Shown: piece by piece, positions 25,613-35,095 of the stretch
Layout: the number at the start of each line of letters is the position of its first letter
Position numbering within the stretch: position 1 is the stretch's first letter
From: an uncultured Sphingomonadaceae bacterium
GTDB taxonomy: Bacteria > Pseudomonadota > Alphaproteobacteria > Sphingomonadales > Sphingomonadaceae
Length of the DNA: 64,000 nucleotides
Direction: 5' to 3'
NCBI GenBank assembly: GCA_937995515.1
Contig: CALKJZ010000005.1
Location: 83,881 to 147,880, forward strand
The notes under the pieces: model-generated
Seen by the model: only the letters and a program-made list of their open reading frames with translations
Databases searched by the model: none
Told to the model about the DNA's origin: nothing
Translations under genes and position numbers: made by a program

Positions 25613-26844
25613 TGCCCCGCCTGCCGGCGCTCCTTGCCCTTCTCCTCCTGCTGCTCGGCGCGCCGCTTGCCGCGCAGACGGCACGGATCCTCGATCTCGT
25701 GCTGGCGGCAGAGGGCGATGCCGTGATCGCGCGCCTTGCCCTTTCGGGCCCGCCCGAGGGCGGGATGCGGGCGCTCGCGCTCCGCGATCCGGACCGGCTG
25801 GCGATTGACATTGCTGGCGCGGCGGCCGTGCGCCGCGAAGCCGCGGGCGCAGGCGGGGTGCGGGCTGCGCGCGCCGGGCAGTTCGACCCGCAGACGGTGC
25901 GCCTTGTGTTCGATCTCGCCCGGCCCATGGAGATTGTCGCAGCGCACCAGCCCGAACCGCACACGCTGGAGGTGCGGCTGCGGCCCGTTTCTGCTGCGGC
26001 CTTTGCGGCGCTGGCCCGGCGCGGGCGCGTGGCCCTGGCGCCCGGGCCGGGCGCTGCGGCGCCCCCGCCCATGCCGCCCTCCGATCGCGAGCTGGCCGAG
26101 GTGGAAGCGCTGCTTGCCGCCGAGGACCGGCAGCGCGCCGAGGCCGCCGCCCGGCAGCCGCGACGGGCGAAGCCGCTGGTGGTGATCGATGCCGGGCATG
26201 GTGGCAGGGACGTGGGCGCGATCAGCGTCCACGGGCGGTACGAGAAGGATTTCACCCTTGCCGTCGCGCGCGCAGCGCAGCGGGCGATCGAGCGGCGCGG
26301 GGGCATCGAAGTCCGCCTCACCCGTGCGGACGACCGATTCCTCACCCTTGGCGAGCGGGTCAGGATCGCGCGCGAGGCCGGCGCCGACCTCTTTCTCTCG
26401 ATCCATGCCGACAGCGCACCCAATGCGCTCGCGCGGGGGGCCAGCGTCTACACCCTCTCCGAAGTCGCCTCCGACCGGGAGGCGGCCCGGCTTGCCCGGC
26501 GGGAAAACCGCGCCGACATGATCGCCGGTGCCGACTTCTCCGGCCAGGATTCCGAGGTCGTGCCGATCCTCCTTGACCTCGGCAAGCGCGATTCGATGAA
26601 CGCCAGTGCCGGGTTCGCACAGCTGCTGCAGACGCACCTCGCCGCCCGCGGGGTGGGCTTCCGCTCGGAGTTCCATCGCTTCGCGGGCTTCCAGGTGCTG
26701 CGCAATCTCGGCGTGCCGGCGGTGCTGCTCGAAAGCGGCTATCTCTCCAACGAGGAGGACAGCCGGCTGCTGTTCGAACGGCGGACCCAGGAGGCGTTCG
26801 CGGAAGGAATAGCCGATGCGGTGCGCGCCTGGCTGGGGCGCTAG
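25612..26844 (+). CDS. amiC: N-acetylmuramoyl-L-alanine amidase (AmiC type, AMIN + Amidase_3)
   Basis: 410-aa periplasmic cell-wall hydrolase that cuts the amide bond between MurNAc and L-Ala during division. A signal peptide (LPALLALLLLLLGAPLAAQ) is followed by an AMIN domain (residues about 24-127), an Ala-rich helix and the zinc amidase domain: DAGHGGRD with zinc His196, KDFTLAVARAAQRAIE, FLSIHADSAPN and LLESGYLSNEED with the catalytic Glu. A regulatory helix segment lies in SVYTLSEVASDREA...SEVVPILLDL, as in AmiC/AmiB. Start ATG overlaps the previous stop. Confidence 0.93.
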   Translation: MPRLPALLALLLLLLGAPLAAQTARILDLVLAAEGDAVIARLALSGPPEGGMRALALRDPDRLAIDIAGAAAVRREAAGAGGVRAARAGQFDPQTVRLVFDLARPMEIVAAHQPEPHTLEVRLRPVSAAAFAALARRGRVALAPGPGAAAPPPMPPSDRELAEVEALLAAEDRQRAEAAARQPRRAKPLVVIDAGHGGRDVGAISVHGRYEKDFTLAVARAAQRAIERRGGIEVRLTRADDRFLTLGERVRIAREAGADLFLSIHADSAPNALARGASVYTLSEVASDREAARLARRENRADMIAGADFSGQDSEVVPILLDLGKRDSMNASAGFAQLLQTHLAARGVGFRSEFHRFAGFQVLRNLGVPAVLLESGYLSNEEDSRLLFERRTQEAFAEGIADAVRAWLGR

Positions 26845-26859
26845 GCCCGCGGCAGGCGC

Positions 26860-27585
26860 TCAGGATTCGAGCGCCGGGTGGCCGGCCGCGCGGGTGAGGA
26901 AGCGGATGCATTCCTCGCGGCAGCGGGCCTTGTCGGCGTCGGACAGGCCCGGCTGGAAATAGCGGTTGAGCGCCTCGCCGACCGTTGCAAAGATGAGCGA
27001 GGCGGCGATGTCGATGTCCATGCCCGTCGAGCCGTAGCGCTGCTCGATGGCCGAAAGGTGGCTGCGCACCCATTCCTCCGTCACCTCGCGGGCCGCCATG
27101 AAGAAGGGCTCGGCCTCCGGATTGCGGTGCCCCTTGGCCTTGGCGGATGCCACGCACTCGGAACCCTCGTGGACGATCGTGTCCCACGCGCTGTTGGCCT
27201 CGCAGAAATCGAAGCAGCGGTTGACCGTGGTGCGGAAGGTGAGTGTCTCGAGCGGCTCGTCACCCTGCATGGCGGCAATCATCTTGAGTCCGTGCAGCCG
27301 GCCGAGCTCGGCGAGCAGCGCCCCCTTCGAGCCGAAATGGTAGAAGATCGAGCCTTCCGAGACGTCTGCGGCGCGGGCGATATCGGCCGTGCCGGTGTGC
27401 GCATAGCCCTGGGCGAGAAAGAGCTGGTAGGCCGCCTCGAGCACGCGCGCACGCGTCTCCGAGGGGTCGTAGCGGCGCGTGCGCGCATCCCCGGGCCCCG
27501 GGGCCCGCGGTGCCCCGGCCGCCCCCGCGCGTGCGGCCAACGCACGGCTCCTCCCGCTGTCGCTCGCCCTTGTTGCCATGTCCAT
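26860..27585 (-). CDS. TetR-family transcriptional regulator
   Basis: 241-aa repressor-type protein. After a 40-residue basic, low-complexity N-terminus comes the TetR helix-turn-helix: TRARVLEAAYQLFLAQGYAHTGTADIARAADVSEGSIFYHFGSKGALLAELG (about residues 44-95). The C-terminal ligand domain is unassigned (FDFCEANSAWDTIVHEGSECVASAKAKG, SLIFATVGEALNRYF). Start ATG 27585 is followed by another ATG two codons later, also possible. It is divergent from the TIGR02117 gene with about 100 bases between, and probably controls itself or that gene. Ligand unknown. Confidence 0.9.
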   Translation of the reverse strand: MDMATRASDSGRSRALAARAGAAGAPRAPGPGDARTRRYDPSETRARVLEAAYQLFLAQGYAHTGTADIARAADVSEGSIFYHFGSKGALLAELGRLHGLKMIAAMQGDEPLETLTFRTTVNRCFDFCEANSAWDTIVHEGSECVASAKAKGHRNPEAEPFFMAAREVTEEWVRSHLSAIEQRYGSTGMDIDIAASLIFATVGEALNRYFQPGLSDADKARCREECIRFLTRAAGHPALES

Positions 27586-27685
27586 CCCTGCCGGAAAGCC
27601 GAAAGAGCGCTTCCTGTGCCGCAAAACTGAGCCGCAGTCAAAAGCCGGGCTTGGGGCAGGATGGCCATAAGGCCATAAGGCGCGC
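27586..27685. promoter_or_regulatory. Divergent control region between tetR-type gene and TIGR02117 gene
   Basis: It holds a TTGACT on the minus strand (complement of 27636-27641), a good -35 for the regulator gene, a direct pair of GCCGCA hexamers 13 bases apart near 27619-27637, and a tandem GGCCATAA-GGCCATAA (27663-27678) just before the plus-strand gene. These repeats are candidate operators; no perfect inverted repeat was found. Confidence 0.35.
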
Positions 27686-28417
27686 ATGGGCACGCCCGCA
27701 CGCAGGGGAGGGACAGACGGATGCGGGCCCGGCGGCTGGCCGCGGCGGATCCTCGACGCGGCCGGGCGCTGCCTGCGCAGGCTTGCCCGCCTTGTCGCCG
27801 GCCTGATCGTGGCGCTTCTCCTTGCCCTGCTCGTGGGCGCGCTCTGGCCCGAGAACCGGCACTGGCAGGAACCCGAGCGGGGCATCACCATCTTCGTCGC
27901 CGGAACCGCCGCGCACACCGAGCTGATCCTGCCGGTGGCCGCCGCGGGGCACGACTGGCGCGACCGCATCAGCGGCCATCATTTCCGCGACGGGCGCACG
28001 CCAGCGGCCTATCTCAGCTTCTCGTGGGGGGAACGAAACTTCTTCCTGACGACTGAGACCTGGGCCGATTTCCGCCTCTCGGCCGGGCTTCGCGCGCTGG
28101 TGCGCGGGCACGAGACCCTGATCCACGTCTACCGCATCGACGGGCCGCCGGAGGCCGCGCCGCTGCGGCTTTCGGAGGCGCAATATCGGCGGCTGGTGTC
28201 GCATCTGGGAGCCCAGTTTGCCGAAAGCCGCGAGGTCATTTCCGGCTATGGCGAGACCGACAGCTTCTTTCCGGCGCGCGGGCGCTACACCCCCTTTCGC
28301 ACCTGCAACCAGTGGACCCGCGACGCGCTCGCCGAAGCCGGCGTGCGGGTGGGCCGCTGGACACCTCTGGCGCAATCGCTCATGTGGCGGTTCCGGCGGG
28401 AGGAGGAGGCCGAATGA
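27686..28417 (+). CDS. TIGR02117/DUF2459 family membrane-anchored protein
   Basis: 243-aa protein with one N-terminal membrane helix (LARLVAGLIVALLLALLVGALW, about 33-54) and a soluble domain. Family-typical features are ITIFVAGTAAHTELILPV, SFSWGERNFFLTTETWADF, HVYRIDGPP and the late FRTCNQWTRDALAEAGVRVGRWTP with a Cys-Asn pair and a His in HTELI that recall a papain-like/NlpC-type arrangement. The biochemical role is unknown to me. The stop overlaps the start of the next gene. Confidence 0.75.
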   Translation: MGTPARRGGTDGCGPGGWPRRILDAAGRCLRRLARLVAGLIVALLLALLVGALWPENRHWQEPERGITIFVAGTAAHTELILPVAAAGHDWRDRISGHHFRDGRTPAAYLSFSWGERNFFLTTETWADFRLSAGLRALVRGHETLIHVYRIDGPPEAAPLRLSEAQYRRLVSHLGAQFAESREVISGYGETDSFFPARGRYTPFRTCNQWTRDALAEAGVRVGRWTPLAQSLMWRFRREEEAE

Positions 28418-29427
28418 GCAGCAAGAGGCGGGTGTGGCGGCTGGCGCGGCGGCCGGTTGGCGAGATTGCACCGGGAGACCTTGTCCTCACCGAGGAGCCG
28501 CTCCCCGAGCCGCGGGAGGGGGAGTTTGTCGTCGCCGTCCGCTACCTCTCGCTCGACCCGACCAACCGCATCTGGATGTCGGACATGGAGCAATACATGC
28601 CGCCCGTGGGCCTCGGCGAGCCGATGCGCGGCGGCATCGTGGGGCGCGTGATCCGCAGCCGCCGGCCAGACGTGCGCGAGGGCCAGCTGATGGCCGGGCT
28701 CGGCCAATGGGCCGATGCCATCCTCACCGACGGCACGGGGCTGCAGCCCATGCCGGAGATCCCCGGCCTCTCCATCGCACAGGCGTTCGGGACCTTCGGC
28801 GTGGTCGGCCCGACCGCCTATTTCGGCCTGCTCGAGATCGGCCAGCCGAAGCCGGGCGAGACGCTTGTCGTCTCGGCCGCCGCCGGCGGTGTCGGGCAGA
28901 TCGTGGGGCAGATCGGCAGGATCAAGGGCTGCCGCGTCATCGGCATTGCCGGCGGGCCGGAGAAGTGCCGGTTCGTGACCGAGGAGCTCGGCTTCGATTC
29001 GGCCATCGACTACAAGGCCGAGGACGTGGGCGCAGCGCTCGATCGGCTGGCGCCCGATGGGGTGGACATCAACTTCGAACAGGTGGGCGGACCCATCATG
29101 TGCGCTGTGGTGGAACGTCTGCGGCTGTTCGGCCGGATGCCGCTGTGCGGCATGATCTCCACTTACAATGCAACCAGGGCCCCGGAGGAACCCGGCTTCT
29201 GGACCCGAATCCTCATGCGCCGGCTCACCGTCCGCGGCTTCATCGTGACCGATTTTGCCCCGCGCTTTCAGGAATGTTTCCAGGAGCTTGGCATGTGGAT
29301 GCTGAGCGGGCAGGTGAAGACCCGGCAGGATATCCGGCCAGGCCTCGAACGGGCTGAGGAATGGGTGAAGCTCCTCTATTCCGGCGGCAACTTCGGCAAG
29401 CTGCTAGTGGAGGTCAGCCCCGACTAG
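28414..29427 (+). CDS. NADP-dependent medium-chain oxidoreductase (CurA/alkenal reductase type)
   Basis: 337-aa enzyme without zinc ligands. It has the MDR N-terminal part (VRYLSLDPTNRIWMSD, GEPMRGGIVGRVIRS), the nucleotide-binding AAAGGVGQIVGQIGRIKGCRVIGIAGG, and GFDSAIDYKAEDV...DINFEQVGGPIM, then RGFIVTDF. This is the pattern of leukotriene B4 12-hydroxydehydrogenase / CurA proteins that reduce alpha,beta-unsaturated carbonyls with NADPH. Length normal. ATG overlaps the preceding stop (ATGA) with GGAGG upstream. Confidence 0.9.
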   Translation: MSSKRRVWRLARRPVGEIAPGDLVLTEEPLPEPREGEFVVAVRYLSLDPTNRIWMSDMEQYMPPVGLGEPMRGGIVGRVIRSRRPDVREGQLMAGLGQWADAILTDGTGLQPMPEIPGLSIAQAFGTFGVVGPTAYFGLLEIGQPKPGETLVVSAAAGGVGQIVGQIGRIKGCRVIGIAGGPEKCRFVTEELGFDSAIDYKAEDVGAALDRLAPDGVDINFEQVGGPIMCAVVERLRLFGRMPLCGMISTYNATRAPEEPGFWTRILMRRLTVRGFIVTDFAPRFQECFQELGMWMLSGQVKTRQDIRPGLERAEEWVKLLYSGGNFGKLLVEVSPD

Positions 29428-29439
29428 GCCACTGCGAAA

Positions 29440-29456
29440 ACCGGGCCCGAACCGGT
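29440..29456 (-). terminator. Small hairpin with T-run after the 98-aa membrane protein gene
   Basis: On the minus strand ACCGG pairs with CCGGT around a 7-base loop and runs into TTTTCG, directly after the stop codon. The stem is only 5 bp, so termination is possible but weak. It lies between convergent genes. Confidence 0.35.
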
Positions 29457-29752
29457 CAGGACGCCTTGCGGCGCACCACCTCGCCTGGGATGACCGGGCC
29501 CTCGGCATCGCCCGGGCCGGCAAGTGCCGCGGCCGCCCTGCGCTGTTCGTGGCGCCGGATGGCGCGCGCTGCCGCATAGGTGCCGACAGCCGCCGCAACC
29601 ATGCCCCACGGCCCGAGCGTGCGGGCGATCCGGGGCAGGACGACGGGCAGCACCACACTCGCCACGAGACCGACGGGGCCGGCCGCCGTTCCGAGCGTGC
29701 GAAGGAGCGACTGGCTTGCAGCCTGGGTGACAAGCGGTGCGATCAGGGCCAT
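29456..29752 (-). CDS. Small hypothetical membrane protein
   Basis: 98 aa. Two hydrophobic stretches (GPVGLVASVVLPVVLPRIA and GPWGMVAAAVGTYAAARAI) are followed by a charged tail (RRHEQRRAAAALAGPGDAEG). No family recognised. GAGGAA precedes the ATG. It lies 10 bases downstream of hemW on the same strand, so it is probably the last gene of the rph-rdgB-hemW transcript. Confidence 0.6.
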   Translation of the reverse strand: MALIAPLVTQAASQSLLRTLGTAAGPVGLVASVVLPVVLPRIARTLGPWGMVAAAVGTYAAARAIRRHEQRRAAAALAGPGDAEGPVIPGEVVRRKAS

Positions 29753-29762
29753 CGACGGTTCC

Positions 29763-30968
29763 TCATTGCGCGGCAGGCGCGGCCAACATTGGAGCGCCGG
29801 CCGGATTCCACAAGTGCGCCACGAGCGAATCGAGGACACCCCGCCCGGCGCGGGTGGCGCAAAGCCGTGGGCCGGGCTCGAGAAAGCCGAGCGACTCGAG
29901 ACTGTTGCGGGCGCCAGGGTCGACAATCTCGGAAAGTGCGAGCCCGGTTCGCTCGGCAAACTGGGCCGGGTCGATGCCTTCGGCGAGGCGCAGGCCCATC
30001 AGCAGCGCCTCTGCGGCCGCCTCGCGCGGCCGCAGGGGTGTCTCTGCCCCGATTCCGTGGCCGTGCACCGAGACCGCGGCGAGGAAGCTCTCCGGCCTGC
30101 GATGCCGCTCGGTTGCGTGTCCGCCGCGCCGGCCGTGCGCGCCGGGGCCGATGCCGCAATAGGCGCCATAGCGCCAGTATTGGAGATTGTGCCGGCATTC
30201 CTCGCCGGGCCGCGCGTGGTTGGAGATTTCGTAGGGCGCAAGGCCTGCGGCCTCGCACAGCGCGCCCGTGCGTTCGAACATGGCTGCCGCTTCCTCCTCG
30301 GGCGGCAGGTGCAGCTGCCCCCGGGCGTGGAGGGCGGCAAAGCGTGTGCCCGGCTCGATGGTGAGCTGATAGGCCGAGATGTGCCCGGTTCCAAGGCCAA
30401 GGGCGCGCCCGAGCTCGGCCTCCCAGGCCTCGGCCGTCTGCCCCGGACGGCTGTGGATGAGATCGATGCTGACGCGAGCGACTGCCGCCTGCGCGCGCTC
30501 AAGCGCCCGCAGGCCCTCTGCGAGGTCATGCGGGCGGCCGAGCAGGCGCAGGGCTCCGTCGTCGAGCGCCTGGAGGCCGAGGCTGATTCGGTTGACGCCT
30601 GCCTGCGCGAGCGCGGCAAAGCGCCCGGCCTCGGCGGAGGAGGGGTTGGCCTCGAGCGTCACCTCGAGGGCGGGATCGGTCGGCCAGAGGCCGACCGCCC
30701 GGTCGATGAGCGCCGCGACCGTCTGCGGCGGCATAAGCGACGGCGTGCCGCCGCCGAAGAAGATGGAGACGAGGCGGTGCCCGGGCGTGGCAGCCGCCTC
30801 GTGCGCCAGATCGGCAAGCAGCGCCTCGCGCCAGAGCCCATCATCCCAGTGCGGGCGGACATGGCTGTTGAAATCGCAGTAGGGACACCGGCTGACACAG
30901 AAGGGCCAGTGCACGTAGAGCGCCAGCGGCCCGGGGCCCGGCCCGGCGTTGCCCCCCGCCGGGCTCAC
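29763..30968 (-). CDS. hemW: HemW heme chaperone (radical SAM, coproporphyrinogen III oxidase-like)
   Basis: 401-aa radical SAM protein. The cluster motif CVSRCPYC places C24, C28 and C31 in the HemW CxxxCxxC form, after ALYVHWPFC. Further family blocks are [40 protein letters not shown] and [20 protein letters not shown] with the HNLxYW typical of HemW, and no CPDH-specific heme-site residues. HemW delivers heme to respiratory proteins. The GTG start overlaps the rdgB stop (GTGA). Confidence 0.92.
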   Translation of the reverse strand: MSPAGGNAGPGPGPLALYVHWPFCVSRCPYCDFNSHVRPHWDDGLWREALLADLAHEAAATPGHRLVSIFFGGGTPSLMPPQTVAALIDRAVGLWPTDPALEVTLEANPSSAEAGRFAALAQAGVNRISLGLQALDDGALRLLGRPHDLAEGLRALERAQAAVARVSIDLIHSRPGQTAEAWEAELGRALGLGTGHISAYQLTIEPGTRFAALHARGQLHLPPEEEAAAMFERTGALCEAAGLAPYEISNHARPGEECRHNLQYWRYGAYCGIGPGAHGRRGGHATERHRRPESFLAAVSVHGHGIGAETPLRPREAAAEALLMGLRLAEGIDPAQFAERTGLALSEIVDPGARNSLESLGFLEPGPRLCATRAGRGVLDSLVAHLWNPAGAPMLAAPAAQ

Positions 30969-31579
30969 CGTGGAAGGAGCGCGGCCGTGAGGCGCGCAAA
31001 GGCTTGCGCCCGGTGGCTGATCCGGTGCTTGAGATCCGGGTCCATCTCGCCGAAGGTCTCCGCATGCCCATGGGGCACGAACATCGGGTCGTAGCCGAAA
31101 CCGCGGGTGCCGCGCGGGGGCCACACCAGCCGCCCCCTGCAGCGCCCCTCGAACAGCGCATGGTCGCCGCCGGGCGAGGCCAGCGCGAGCGCGCAGACAA
31201 ACGATGCATCGCGCGCGGCACCGGGGCCGAGCGCGGCCAGCCGGTCTTCCACCTTCTGCATGGCAAGCGCCCAGTCCCGCCCGTGCGGCGTCTGTGCCCA
31301 GTCGGCGGTGTGCACCCCGGGCGCACCTCCCAGAGCCTCGACCTCGAGCCCGGAATCATCGGCAAGCGCCACGAGGCCTGATGCGGCTGCGGCCGCCCGT
31401 GCCTTGATCAGCGCATTGCCGGCAAAGCTCGTCTCCGTCTCGGCCGGCTCGGGCAGGCCGAGCGCGCCAGCCGAGACCGCCGCAATCCCCAATGGCGCAA
31501 GAAGCGCTGCGATTTCGGCAAGCTTTCCGGGATTGTGCGTGGCGATCACCAGCCGCCCGCCCGGCGCCGGCAGGTTCAT
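30965..31579 (-). CDS. rdgB: RdgB/HAM1 non-canonical purine NTP pyrophosphatase
   Basis: 204-aa enzyme hydrolysing dITP, XTP and similar damaged nucleotides to monophosphates. Seen: the phosphate-binding start [58 protein letters not shown], and the base-recognition end [20 protein letters not shown]...[11 protein letters not shown]. Length typical. Translationally coupled to rph (ATGA) and hemW (GTGA). Confidence 0.96.
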   Translation of the reverse strand: MNLPAPGGRLVIATHNPGKLAEIAALLAPLGIAAVSAGALGLPEPAETETSFAGNALIKARAAAAASGLVALADDSGLEVEALGGAPGVHTADWAQTPHGRDWALAMQKVEDRLAALGPGAARDASFVCALALASPGGDHALFEGRCRGRLVWPPRGTRGFGYDPMFVPHGHAETFGEMDPDLKHRISHRAQAFARLTAALLPR

Positions 31580-32292
31580 CGGCCGCAGGCGGCCAGCTGG
31601 GCGGCGAAGATCTGGCCGCACCCGATGCGGGCAAGCCTCAGCATTCGCAGGAACAGCTCCTCGTCGAAGGGTTCCTTCTCGGCGGTTGCCTGCACCTCGG
31701 CGATCCCGCCATCGCTTGTGAGCACGAAATTGCCATCGGTCGCAGCGGTCGAATCCTCGGCATAGTCGAGGTCGAGCACCACGGTTCCTTCCCACACCCC
31801 GCAGGAGACGGCCGCCACCTGCCGCGGCAGCGGATCGCTGGCAAAGGGCTGTTCGGCGTGCAGGCGATCGAGCGCGAGGCGCAGCGCGACCCAGGCACCG
31901 GAGATGGCGGCCGTGCGGGTGCCGCCGTCGGCCTGCAGCACGTCGCAGTCGATCGTGTATTGCCGCTCGCCCAGCGCCTTCATGTCGGTGACAGCGCGCA
32001 GTGACCGGCCGATCAGCCGCTGGATTTCCTGGGTGCGGCCCGACTGCCGGCCGCGCGCCGCCTCGCGCGGCACGCGGCTGTGGGTGGCACGCGGCAGCAT
32101 GCCATATTCGGCCGTCACCCAGCCCTCGCCACGGCCCTTGAGAAACGGGGGCACCTTTTCATCGAGGCTTGCCGTGACGAGCACATGCGTCTGGCCGAAC
32201 TTGACGAGGCACGAGCCCTCGGCATGGGCGGCAATCCCGGGCACCATCTCGATGTTGCGCATCATGTCGGCAGCGCGGCCGGAGGGCCTCAT
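31576..32292 (-). CDS. rph: Ribonuclease PH
   Basis: 238-aa phosphorolytic 3' exoribonuclease that trims tRNA precursors. The N-terminal [18 protein letters not shown], the phosphate-binding [17 protein letters not shown], the catalytic [23 protein letters not shown] and the end [22 protein letters not shown] are diagnostic. The length equals that of standard RNase PH. First gene of the rph-rdgB-hemW run, divergent from hrcA; GGAG lies 6 bases before the ATG. Confidence 0.97.
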   Translation of the reverse strand: MRPSGRAADMMRNIEMVPGIAAHAEGSCLVKFGQTHVLVTASLDEKVPPFLKGRGEGWVTAEYGMLPRATHSRVPREAARGRQSGRTQEIQRLIGRSLRAVTDMKALGERQYTIDCDVLQADGGTRTAAISGAWVALRLALDRLHAEQPFASDPLPRQVAAVSCGVWEGTVVLDLDYAEDSTAATDGNFVLTSDGGIAEVQATAEKEPFDEELFLRMLRLARIGCGQIFAAQLAACGR

Positions 32293-32340
32293 GCAGTGTC
32301 TCCCGGGCAAGGCCGGCCGGGCATAGCGGCAGGCGGACCG

Positions 32341-32369
32341 GTTGAGAAGGCGCGGCGGCCCACCTATTT
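32341..32369 (+). promoter_or_regulatory. Heat-shock (RpoH-type) promoter of hrcA-grpE
   Basis: GTTG (32341-32344), an 18-base spacer, then CCTATTTCC (from 32363) matches the alphaproteobacterial heat-shock consensus CTTG-N17/18-CYTATNT with one change in the -35. The start of transcription would be near 32376, only a few bases before ATG 32381, so hrcA either has a very short leader or begins at GTG 32393. Confidence 0.6.
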
Positions 32370-32380
32370 CCAAAGAGGCC

Positions 32381-33433
32381 ATGCACGACCATGTGGAAAG
32401 CCCCGTCCAGAGTGTCGGTGCGCTCTCCGAACGGGCGCGCACCGTGTTCCGTGATCTTGTCGAAACCTATCTCGCCACCGGGCTTCCGGTCGGGTCGCGC
32501 ACGCTGTCGCGCACCGGGGCGCTCGATCTCTCCCCGGCCTCCATCCGCAGCGTGATGCAGGACCTCGAGGAGCTCGGCCTGCTCGCCGCCCCGCACACCT
32601 CGGCCGGGCGCGTGCCGACGGAGGCGGGACTGCGCCTGTTCGTCGATGGCATGATGCAGGTTGCCGAGCCGCAGCCCGATGAGGTGGCAGCCATCGAGGC
32701 CGAGGCCTCGCGCAGTGGCACCAGCCTCGAGGATGTGCTCGCGCGGACCACGGCGGCGCTCGCCGGCCTTGCCCGCTGCGCGGCCGTGGTTGCGGCCCCC
32801 AAGGTGGAAATGCGGCTGAGACAGATCGGGTTCGTGCCGCTCGGCAACGGGCGGGCGCTCGCCGTGCTGGTGGGCAACGATGGCTCGGTGGAAAACCGGC
32901 TGCTCGAGCTCGGCGCGGAGGTGAGCCCCGCGCTGCTGCAACAGGCATCCGCCTATGTCTCGGCCCGCCTGTCGGGGCTCACGCTGGCCGAGGCGGGCGA
33001 CCGGCTGCGCGAGGAGATTGCAAGCGGGCGCGCTGCGCTCGACCGGCTGACGGCCGACCTCGTGACCCGGGGGCTTGCCGCATGGTCGCGCGACCAGGCG
33101 GGCGCGGTCCTGATCGTCAAGGGCGCCTCGCACCTTCTGAACGGCGTGGACATCGAGCACGCCCGCGCCCTCCTCGAGGAGGTGGAAGAGAAGGAAGCGC
33201 TGCTGCGTGTCCTCGACCGGGCGCGGGTGGCCGAGGCGATGCGGATCTTCATCGGCGCCGAGACCCAGCTGTTCGCGCTGTCCGGATCGAGCGTCATCGC
33301 AGCGCCATTCCGTGGCGGAGATGGCCGGGTGGTGGGTGTGATCGGGGTGATCGGCCCCACGAGGTTGAACTATGCCCGGGTTGTGCCCATGGTGGAGATG
33401 ACGGCAAGCAGGCTGAACAGGTTGATGGGATGA
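32381..33433 (+). CDS. hrcA: Heat-inducible transcription repressor HrcA
   Basis: 350-aa repressor of CIRCE-bearing chaperone operons. The N-terminal winged helix is clear ([66 protein letters not shown]), followed by a GAF-like dimer domain ([43 protein letters not shown]). ATG 32381 is taken because of AGAGG just upstream; TTG 32342 and GTG 32393 are alternatives. A CIRCE box is present at groES but not here. Overlaps grpE. Confidence 0.95.
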   Translation: MHDHVESPVQSVGALSERARTVFRDLVETYLATGLPVGSRTLSRTGALDLSPASIRSVMQDLEELGLLAAPHTSAGRVPTEAGLRLFVDGMMQVAEPQPDEVAAIEAEASRSGTSLEDVLARTTAALAGLARCAAVVAAPKVEMRLRQIGFVPLGNGRALAVLVGNDGSVENRLLELGAEVSPALLQQASAYVSARLSGLTLAEAGDRLREEIASGRAALDRLTADLVTRGLAAWSRDQAGAVLIVKGASHLLNGVDIEHARALLEEVEEKEALLRVLDRARVAEAMRIFIGAETQLFALSGSSVIAAPFRGGDGRVVGVIGVIGPTRLNYARVVPMVEMTASRLNRLMG

Positions 33434-33999
33434 TGGATGTGAGCGACACTCCGCAGGCGGACGCAACGGCGGCTGGCGAGGCGGAGCCGGCCGGGGAGGT
33501 CGGCACGCTCGAAGCCGAGCTCGAGCAAGCCCGCGCGGACATTGCGGCCCTCACGGAGGAGCGCGACCGCGAGCGGGATCGTGCGCTGCGCATGGCCGCC
33601 GAGGCGGAGAACACGCGCCGCCGGCTGGAGCGCGACAAGGCCGATGCGGTGCAATATGCCGCAACCGCCTTTGCCCGCGACATGCTCTCAGTGGCCGACA
33701 ATCTCGAGCGCGCGCTGGAAGCGCTCGGCAAGGTGGAGGATGACTCGCTGCGCCCGCTGCTGACCGGGATCGAGATGACCCACCGCGAGCTCTTGCAGGT
33801 GTTTGACCGGCACGGCATCCGGCGGATCGCTGCGCGCGGCCTGCCGCTGGACCCGCACCAGCACCAGGCGATGGTGGAGGTGGAGGCGGATGCCGAGCCG
33901 GGATCCGTCGTCTCGGAGCTGCAGTCGGGCTGGATGCTGAAAGACCGGCTGCTCCGCCCGGCGCTGGTGGCCGTTGCAAAGGCGCGAGCCGACGCCTGA
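33433..33999 (+). CDS. grpE: Nucleotide exchange factor GrpE
   Basis: 188-aa cofactor that releases ADP from DnaK. An acidic N-terminal tail is followed by the long dimerisation helix (LEAELEQARADIAALTEERDRERDRALRMAAEAENTRRRLERDK) and the beta domain (HGIRRIAARGLPLDPHQHQAMVEVEADAEPGSVVSELQSGWMLKDRLLRPALVAVAKA). Either ATG 33430 or 33433 could start it; 33433 overlaps the hrcA stop. Cotranscribed with hrcA from the heat-shock promoter. Confidence 0.95.
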   Translation: MDVSDTPQADATAAGEAEPAGEVGTLEAELEQARADIAALTEERDRERDRALRMAAEAENTRRRLERDKADAVQYAATAFARDMLSVADNLERALEALGKVEDDSLRPLLTGIEMTHRELLQVFDRHGIRRIAARGLPLDPHQHQAMVEVEADAEPGSVVSELQSGWMLKDRLLRPALVAVAKARADA

Positions 34000-34017
34000 G
34001 CCGCGCGTCGGGCCGCT

Positions 34018-34578
34018 TCAGCCAGGCAGCGGCAGGGAAAGGCCCGGCAGGGGCTCCGCCCCCGCACTCCAGAAGGGGATGAGCGCGGCAAGGTGTCCAA
34101 GCGGCGGCACCCCCGCCCGCGGCACGCCGCGCAGCGCAAGCCAGGCATCGGCCACGATTTCGGCCTGCTGCTCGATGCCATAGGCTGAAAAGGGCTTGCC
34201 CGGCACCAGCGGCAGATAGGCGTAGCGGCAGAAGGGATGCCGCTCGAGCGGCAGGATCACGCCCTGCTGATGCTGCCACACATGCACCATCTCGTGGACG
34301 AAGAGATGCTGGAGACCGGGCGGCTCATACGCGAAATCGGCGCGAAAGCGCCGGCCATTGGGGTGGAACCACACATGGCCGTCGGGCGCCATCGTTACGT
34401 CGGCCGGCTGCCAGAAGGCCCATTTGGCGTTGCGGATGGTGGTCGCGCCGACATCGAGCGCGGCCCCGAACACGAGGCGGCAGATCGCCCGCTCACCCGG
34501 CGTCAGCGAGCGGACGAGGCCGGCCTCAGGATGCCCTGCCGGCAGCGCGGGCCTGTGCCGAAATGCTTGCGGTTGCAC
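34018..34578 (-). CDS. Putative zinc-metalloprotease-like 'vgr-related' protein
   Basis: 186-aa protein with HEMVHVWQHQQG (HExxH at about 95-99), the type of motif seen in DUF4157-like and 'vgr-related' proteins, preceded by PNGRRFRADFAYEPPGLQHLF. No signal peptide. If the GTG at 34578 is the start, the gene overlaps the PCuAC gene by 53 bases; no better start with a ribosome site was found, so the N-terminal 15-20 residues are uncertain. It converges with grpE 18 bases away. The function is unknown; peptidase activity is only suggested by the motif. Confidence 0.65.
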   Translation of the reverse strand: MQPQAFRHRPALPAGHPEAGLVRSLTPGERAICRLVFGAALDVGATTIRNAKWAFWQPADVTMAPDGHVWFHPNGRRFRADFAYEPPGLQHLFVHEMVHVWQHQQGVILPLERHPFCRYAYLPLVPGKPFSAYGIEQQAEIVADAWLALRGVPRAGVPPLGHLAALIPFWSAGAEPLPGLSLPLPG

Positions 34579-34993
34579 CGCTGCGGAAGGTGAGCGTGAT
34601 CGGGATCCGCTCGCCCGGCTTCAGCGCCGGGTCGAGGCCGAACAGCATCAGGTGGTGGCCGCCCGGACGGAACTCGACCGACTGGCCGGCAGGAATCGCG
34701 ATGGCCGGCTCGGCGCGCATCCGCATCACGCCGCCATCCATCACCATCGAGTGGATCTCGATCCGCTGCGCGGCAGGGCTCGAGGCGCCGACGAGCGCGT
34801 CCGCCTCGGCACCGCCGGTGATCACCATGTAGCCCGCGCCCGGGCGCCCCGTTGCCGCCGGCAGGCGCACCCAGGCGTTCGACGCGCTGGGGGCCTGCTG
34901 CTGGCTCATGACCCCGCCGCCGCCGAACAGCGACAGTCCGAGGAGGACGACCGCGAGGAGGCAGCCCATCAGGCCGAGGTGGCGAGGCGACAT
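34526..34993 (-). CDS. PCuAC-type periplasmic copper chaperone (DUF461)
   Basis: 155-aa protein with a membrane anchor or uncleaved signal (LGLMGCLLAVVLLGLSLF) and a cupredoxin-like domain. The copper ligands follow the H-M-x10-M-x21-H-x-M pattern: HSMVMDGGVMRM, then GGHHLMLFGL. Such proteins deliver Cu(I) to the CuA site of cytochrome oxidase, usually with ScoI; no Sco gene lies here. ATG 34993 is preferred (GGGAG upstream) over ATG 35014. The end overlaps the metalloprotease-like gene. Confidence 0.9.
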   Translation of the reverse strand: MSPRHLGLMGCLLAVVLLGLSLFGGGGVMSQQQAPSASNAWVRLPAATGRPGAGYMVITGGAEADALVGASSPAAQRIEIHSMVMDGGVMRMRAEPAIAIPAGQSVEFRPGGHHLMLFGLDPALKPGERIPITLTFRSGATASISAQARAAGRAS

Positions 34994-35095
34994 TGCGACA
35001 ACTCCCTGAAACATGCCCGCCGGTTAGGCCGGGCAAGATGAACCAGCGATGAGGGGCCGCACATGCCGCCCCGGGGCGCGCACGGCTACCCGCCC

